The notes beneath the pieces are model-generated. The model was given only the letters and a program-made list of their open reading frames with translations. It was not told the origin of the DNA and made no database searches. A stretch of 64,000 nucleotides of DNA. It comes from Cristatella mucedo (Eukaryota; Bryozoa; Phylactolaemata; Cristatellidae). Shown here in pieces: positions 48,312 through 56,500 of this stretch. The translations under genes were made by a program, and so were the position numbers. Within the stretch, counting starts at the first letter, position 1; every line of letters starts with the position of its first letter. The stretch spans positions 5,562,001 through 5,626,000 of the forward strand of contig WPIO01000005.1 in assembly GCA_009760855.2 (NCBI GenBank). Direction: 5' to 3'.

Positions 48312-51300
48312 ATTATTATTATAATTATTATTATCACCACCGCTTGCAGGGGCAATAAAGGATCAGCCACCACAGATTTCGAACCCACGACCTCGGGACC
48401 GAGGTCGTGAAAAACAACCGCTTTAGCTAGTGAGCAATCACGGCTCCACCACAGCATCAAGACAACTGGTCATGCGGAAAATATGGCTTCTCAAAAAATG
48501 AACAAAATCAAATTATTTTCCTTCGTGGCATCTGTAAATTAGCAAAATAATCAAAATTAATCGGGTAAATTCAAGAAGATGGGTGGCACACCTTTTCACC
48601 AGTGTCTTCGGAGGATTGAAGTATCCCGGCAAGCCATGCCAGTTCCTCCGTAGGGTCGGTGGCATTCAACAACAGCCACCAATTACGCCGATCACAATAA
48701 TTTGTGTTAACAGAAATCAGTCGATAGCCAGCCTTCAGCAGTACCGTGTAGTAAGCACCCCTGAAAAGAATAAAACTGTATACAGCTACTGGCCATAAGT
48801 TTCAGAATAGTCCAATAACCTTTTTTGGCTTGCTGGATTGCATTTGACATAAAAGAGCATGGATCACAGCATCATAAATTCAAGGTCTACTGAAGTCCTG
48901 TCAAGTGACACTACAAATTCCATCATATTTATATGTAGACTATACTGAAGAAGCAAATAAAAGCATGATCACCTAAATAAGTAAATGCATATATACAATT
49001 TCACTATGAGTACCCGTTGGCCAGCAGTAAAAAAAACGGACTCTTCCTATGTTTGATAACACATTGCCATGAGATGGAACTCTTTGTATTTACTACAATT
49101 AAAAGAATATAATTCGTTCGTATAGCCCCTAAGAGAACGTTCTCTAATCAGGCGCTTCACATATGCTACGGAGCTCGAGCCCACGACCTCGGCCAGACCT
49201 TGATCGGGGCAAGCAACTATCTAGAACAGTCAGGCTGCTAGCTTTGCATGTAAAAACCTGGAGAGTAGCCGATATCCTGCACTGGTAAACAGCAAATCGT
49301 GATTCATCACACCGAAGAGATCGCATTCTACGAGACAACAATAATGCAAGACAGCTCTTGCTATTCGAAACAACCTTCAATAAGACCATTAAGCATTTGT
49401 TCGTCAAACTCGCTTTTGCCACATCTTTAGGGTGTTCTGTGCCACATACACCCAGGAGACGGTTCGGCAGCATGCATTTTCAATAGTAATAGTCTCTTTG
49501 ATTTTGATAACCGGGAGGCTTTAAGCATGTATTAAGTATCGAAGGACACAATAGCTCAATCGGTTGTGAGATCATACTTACTCCAGTTGAAATTCTTTTT
49601 CGGTACTCATTCCCACAGCCGCCGACCTATGGTTGCAACATATTTTTAAATTACTGTTTCATCATTATTATTTATTGTCATTAGTACTACTAAACTTGAG
49701 CAGGACTGCTCAAGTGGAGCCTGTTCGACTTCTTGGTGCTACATATGTAATGAGCCCGCAACGTATTAGTCTGCTTTCAAGCTGGAGCTTTTTACCAGTG
49801 CTGTGTGGAGTGTGATATTTGTGATAAAGTACTCTAGTGTGTAACATAAAAACAAGACGGACTTTAGTTATCAACTGTATTTGTCAGATCGCAGTGTAAT
49901 CTAGATGCTCCTTTCTTTTCCGTTGTCTGCACATCACATGACAGTTTATCAACACCTGCTGGTATTTATCTGCGACGAGGAGCCAAGCTGTCTATCTTAC
50001 AGAAAGCATGTCAGCCAATACCAAGACCGTAACTTATTACTCAGAATTCATACAATTAGGCTGTACCATTAATGGTGTGTACCTGCAAGTTACGATGGAC
50101 TGACGAGCACTTAAAGGTGAGCATACGTATTTCTTGCCCCTGGGTCTTAGCCTAGGGGTGAGAGGCTCACTCTTCACAGTACAGAACGTGGGTTCGAGTC
50201 CTTCAGTGGTAGATCCTCTATTACCAACTGATAGCTGTGGTGATAGCCTTTAAGGCTCTTCTGCTGCTATATAAATACGGTGATACGGTGTTAAATCAAA
50301 TAACCTTTTAAAGACATTTCCGTTACAAGTGGAGTGCTAGTATTAGCGCACTAGGTAAGGCGGTCGCTCTTCACGCCGAGCTGGTTTGGTCTAGCGGTTA
50401 AGGTGCTCGCCCCGACCAAGGTCTGACTGAGGTCGTGGGCTCGAGCCCCGAGGCACATGTGAAGCGCCTGAATAGAGATTAAGTTCTCTTGGGGTGCTAT
50501 ATAAATGAATTATATTCACAACTTCGGTCCCGAGGTCGTGTGTTCGGATCCTACGGTGGGCGATCTTTTATCGCCGCTGCAAGCTGTGGTGATAGCATTT
50601 AAGGTTCTTCTGTGGTCAAACAAAAATAGGCTGTTAAATGAGCTAGTATATTTTTAAGAGTGGGGACGGGAGATGGGAGGCTGAAGTAATGATAAGAGTG
50701 ATAATGTAATCGTCGGTCGTGCTACTTCTTTCACACTAAATAAGGCCAGCAGTCTCCCCCCCAAGCTGTGGGGAGCAGAAAACAAGTGCCGACTCGAGCT
50801 CATTCTACATGAAGACTGCTTTTTGGTGCAGCCAAACTCGAGAAAAGTAGGCAATGATTTCATTTAATTTTATTAGAAGAGACATCATGCTTTTTTTGGG
50901 AAGGTCAAGACGCCTGAAGCTTAAGCATGAGGCACAGGGAAGCATGTTTTGGTATTCCATTCTTAAGCAAGCTTGGTGATGGAACGCGTAACTGATCCAA
51001 CAAAGTCCTGACAACCCAGCTAGCAAACTACTGACCCAGACCAGCAGGTCTGTTTTGCTGCCATAGCTTTCAACCGGTAGATCAATGGACAGCAGCAGAG
51101 CAATGGACTGATAACCCAGAGGTTGAGGGATCGATCCCAGCTCGAGGTGAAATTCTTTTTCGGGAACTCAGTCCAACGGCAGATAACCTCTGGAAGCATC
51201 GAATTTTGAAATTACTGCTATACTTGTATCCACAGCTAAAGGCCTCAGATACACTCAGCCATTCATGGTCGCCAAGGTTGCAGCACTCTCACTACACCCA

Positions 51301-53481
51301 CGGGTCACCGACCACAGCTGACACAATGATTCCAGCTTGGGTCGCCATTCGCTATTATAAATCTAAAAACTAATTCATGCACTACAACTGGATGCGACTC
51401 GAGCACGAAAGTGGAAATTGTAAGCCGTGGCTATGTTGATTCCTGTGTTAAGCAGCAAATGAAAAGTTATGCAGGTAGCATGCATAAGGGCCAATGATGA
51501 AGGCAGTACAATCCAAGCTGCAGAAGAACAGCTACAGTAAAATAGGACTCACAGCTATTTAACAAAACAAAGGAACTTGAGTGGCAGTAATTCGCCAAGG
51601 TACTGTAGTATAGCAGCTATTGATCTAGATCTAGCAGACAACGAAATAACACCAAGAAACATCGAATGCTGAGTCCCAAACTCGCTGAGCATTTACACCG
51701 GCTCCGTAACTGCCTGTGGGTGAGCTGTGCAGGGGCAGCTTGGAGCTTTAACAAAAATGATCATGACATACTTCACTGCACGAGACTGCTATGCCAACGC
51801 GATGGGTAAGGATGTGCAAGTGAACCGACAACCAGTGTAATGAACCAGAAAGCCCAACCCTATAAACTCCTAACAAATAAACACTGCAGCACAGCTGAGG
51901 CATCATCAATACAGTGAAATCAGAGGTTACCCAAACAGCTGAACCTGCTCTAGGCTGCCGTCGAAGTGAGGCAATGCGACTTTATTTTCCAAATCATCAT
52001 GCCGAGCTCGTTTTTTTGGACACTCGCATGTGTCTATGATACCAATATCATCTGCTGTCGGTAACAGGGTGACATAGTCCATTCAAAGCACTGCCGACAA
52101 TAGTGTACCCAGGCTAGGTTCTGTTGGCTGGGACAGGACGGCTGCAATGTGGTAAGGGTCACCGGCTAGGCCGGGGTCTGACCTATGGCACGTGCTGTGA
52201 CGAGGGGGTCACCGGGGCTATTGGGTAGGAGAAGTTGGCCGAGTAAGTCATGGTGTGGGAGGCTCCCGGTCTCGCCGAGTTATGCACCTGGATTCGTGCA
52301 GGGATGCGGCCACTCACGCAAGGCAACGAGTGCCCTAGGCCTGAGCGGAGCTGGATAGCACGCTCGTTGTTGTGATTTGTATATTCCGTGTTCCCTGTGT
52401 ATCCTGTTCGTGACCCCCCTGTTGGTGTCTTTCGGCAGAAGCTCTGGACTGTGGTGGACGTCGACTCCAACTAGCCAAGCAGTTAGTCAGCTAGCCGGAT
52501 CTTTTACAGCATACGCTCGTACTGTTGGAACAGAGTCGGTACAACCGCAGGACTGTGGAAGCCGACTGACCAACTAACACGTTTGTTCGCGCTTGCTTCG
52601 TCGTCTTGCGCCCCTATAGTGTACTTTGTTTAGGACCCCCCAAGTAGACTTGTTTAGTTCCCCTGTTGTTGGCACATGCGTTATTATAACGATGTTTAAC
52701 CTGACGGCCGCTCGTCTTACCCTAGCTCAGCGGCAGGGCGAGCGGCGGCGTGGCCGGAGTGTGGTGGGGTTTGGTGGGAAATAGCCTTTGACCCCTGGAA
52801 CTCGGCTACAATAGTACCTATCTAGCTAGCAGGTGAAAGTTCCAAGTCAGACCATTCTCACCGATCCTGGTGAGGGTGTTAATTGGGAGCAATAACCACA
52901 GCTGCCCCGAAAGCAATCAGGCTTAACATGTATGTATACCGAAGCCCTGCATACAAATCCTCGGCCAAAATTTTGTCAACCCAGCTACAGTCAGACGTGC
53001 AGCTCGAATGTCCCCTACCAACTGGGCCATCACAACATGTTCGAAGAAATATACACAGACCTACTGCATCGTGCAAGCACAAATCCACACTTAAACAGAT
53101 ACCATTTTCGTCTGTATCCACGGCAGTGGAAGCATTGCATATCTATTTCTCATAGTTATACAAATTGCTTGGGACACCAGTGGAGGCAAAAGTGCAACAC
53201 CACGTGCTACACTATGCTCGGGCATAGTGAGTAGAGGATGCTGTACCATGAACTTACACCACAAAGTTTGCGAGACAGGCAAGAATAGCGGCCGAGACAA
53301 AACCTGACAGCAGGAGCATATATTAACAACGGACTTACTTTTTGATTGTCGGACCAGTTGTGTTCGGTAACCAATGCAGCCACGTCTCTTCCAGTGCCTG
53401 ATAAAGCCAAGCTACAGAATCATTGCCTTGAATGAATGGTGGAGGGAAACTGCAACAAGCAGAGATAAACATGACTTTAAG

Positions 53482-53512
<31 letters not shown>

Positions 53513-56500
53513 TAGTGCACTTAATAAAGCGCCCTCAGAGAACTTAATCTCTTTCTAGGCGCTTTACATTTGCTGCAAAGTGAAATGCAATTGAATGGTA
53601 AGTAAAATCATACTTGAAAAACAAACAAAATGAATAATATGGTTAGGGGTGACATGCACAGGGTCAGCATGCAAATGTGGTTAGTGGCAGCATGCACAGT
53701 GTCAGCACGCATAAGCACATCAAAGACGAATCACAGGGACCCACTAAATGCTGTCCTAAATAAGTGTTTTTAAGTTCTTTTTAAATGTGGTCAGGTCAGG
53801 GGATGTTCTGACACAAGTCGGGAGGGAGTTCCAGGCTTTGGAAGCATACGAACTAAATGCACGGTCTCAAAAGGATTTGAGGTTTGTACGAGGTATTTGT
53901 AGACTGTTGGATTCCGAAAAGCGGGTGGTACGATGCTTGACCTGATGGGAGAGTACGTCGGAGAGATAAGCTGGAGCCATAGAATGAAAAGACCTAAACG
54001 AGAGTGACAAAACCTTGAAGTCAATCCGTTGCTTGACTGGTAGCCAGTGCAGGTCGGCGAGAAGTGGAGTAATGTGGCAACTGCGACGCTCACGATAGAC
54101 AAGCCTAGCTGCAGAGTTTTGCACCAGCTGCAATCGCCTGATCGCACATGCTGGGAGGCCAGTAAGCAGTGAGTTGCAGAAGTCGAGAGGGGATGTCACG
54201 AATGCATGGACCAACTTGGACGTGGTATCCTTATCTAAATAAGCCCGAATTTTAGCAATGTTATGAAGCTGAAAATAGGCAGATTTGACTGTGGAGCTGA
54301 TATGGTCGTCTAACGAGAGGTCGCTTTGGAATATGACACCTAGATTTCGAGCTCATTCAACTGGAGATATGCTGGCAGAGCCAATTTTGAGAGTCAGCCT
54401 TACCAATCCCTGGATCACACTGGGTTTTTCCATAACTTATAAGTTAATTTTTTCATCGTTTAGTTTTAGAAAGTTTGCTGCCATCCATGTGCGGAAGTCA
54501 TCAATGCATGCAGCAAGTGAGTTTAGAGAATTTGAGGTGCTCGAAGGCTGGGAGGGATCAAAGCAAAGGTACAGCTGAGTGTCATCCGCATAGAAGTGAA
54601 AGCCTAGATTGTGCTTGGCAATCACATCAGCAAGAGGGAGAGTATAAACCGTGAAAAGAACCAGACCTAGCACAGAGCCCTGAGGTACTCCATATTTCAG
54701 AGATACTTCAGATGATCTTTGTCCATTCACGTCAATACTCTGGAGTCTCCCACTGAGATAGGACCTGAACCACTACAGAGTAGTGCCAGTGATGCCCAGG
54801 CGAGATGAGAGGCGCTCTAGAAGAACTTTGTGATCGATGGTATCAAAAGTTGCCGAAAGATCAAGCAAAACAAGCAGAGATGCTCTACCCATGTCTGCAT
54901 TCCTAAGTAGGTCGTTGTATACCCTAAGCAATGCTGACTCTGTGGAGTGATTGGGCAGGTGAGCATTTATGCTGACATACTGATATCCAAGCATGATGAA
55001 GCTGACAGATTGAAGAATGCGTACGCATACACAATGTCGTAACTAAGATCACTTTCCGCTAACCATAACAACTTTAATCAAGCAGGAGAAAAAAGCTTTA
55101 ATACATAGTAATAGTGGCTTATGGTGAACGGGGCTTGACTTGTGAAAAACAGGACAACAGCCTATGATTGTCCATACAGAGCAAAGTTCTTACACTGACA
55201 CACAATGCACGCCACGGCTAAGCTCCTCCATCCCTAGCTGAACTGCTGCACCAGTTTCAGCCTCCTCGTGCCCCCAGGTCCTGAATGGACAATACATTAG
55301 CTGTTCCATTCATTTGCTTAAAGACCGTGGGTGACAGTAGCTTTTGCTCTGCAGGTCCTAGACTGTGGAACTCACTTCCACAATTCTCATAACATCTACA
55401 TCTACGACATTCAACGATATCTGTTGTCCCGCTGTCAACTATGGAGCATCCTTTCCAGCTGTCCTGAGCTGTTACTTCCGTGTTACTCACTATCTCAACT
55501 GCTCTCCTGACTCTGCAATGCTTCCCACTTTCTCTATGTAGTACCTATACAAACTACTAAGTAGCACCTATACAAAGCTATGTCATTAGCCATTCTATAG
55601 TACTTATAATCAGCTCCAGCCGTCTATGTTGACATAACCAGTATTGCACAGGTATGCATGTATCTACATCAGTAACTCACAAAATTACAAAGACCTAAGT
55701 GGCTGTTAAGTGAAGAGTTTTCTCTAGTACGCTCAAGGCCTGAGCGGCTCTTGGCGTGCATACGGTAGCCAACTGACTCCAACTCATTCAAAAAAAGAGA
55801 AGTATATTAGAGTCAGGAGGGCAGTCAAGGAAGTCAGTAGATTGGAAGCCACAATTGGTAGCCGCAGAGATGTTGCTGCATATGAATTGCTTTGAGCTCC
55901 ATAGTCTCAGACCAGCAGAGCAAAAGCATCACCCAAGATCCTTGAAGTGAAAGAATGGAGCAGCTAATTTCTATCCATATAATACCCATGAAGCATGAGG
56001 AGGCTATGACTGGTTCAGCAGTTCTGCTAGGTGAAAAGAGCCAAGCCAGGGTAGGCTTTGTGGGTCAGGGTGAGAATTTTGATCAGTATTCGTTGACCAA
56101 CCGGGAGCAATTGCAGCTCATTCAGGAAAGGAGATAAGTTGCGGAACTTATTGGATTAATTAACCAACTTAGCAGCCATAATTCTTACCATCTATAGGGG
56201 CTTCATTGCTTTTCTTTTGGTAGCCCAGCCAAAACTGAATCACTTAAATGCACTTTAGACAAAACCAGGGAGCTAATAAGATCTTTAGCCAGCTACCGTG
56301 AAGCCAGTGTCTAATCCTGGACAGGGATCGAACAAGATGACTAGCAGTTGAAGTAGTCTTCTTGATAAAACTTTCAATCATCAAGCAGTTATCAAGGAAG
56401 ACAGATACATTCTAAGCACATGGTGGTGATTGCACAACGGCACCATCAATTAGAAGAGCACAAGTCTCTTATTCCAGTTGTACATTAAGTGTTTTCTATG

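Noticed and set aside
48583-48798. 71-codon plus-strand open frame
   Set aside because: Antisense shadow of sphingomyelinase exon c.
52110-52860. Solo LTR
   Set aside because: No convincing TG...CA ends with matching target duplications could be found; left as unknown.
53335-53520. N-terminal MHYCYYYY start for sphingomyelinase exon b
   Set aside because: The extra residues come from the LINE (ATT)n tail and the intron; a proper acceptor at 53450 starts the conserved exon.
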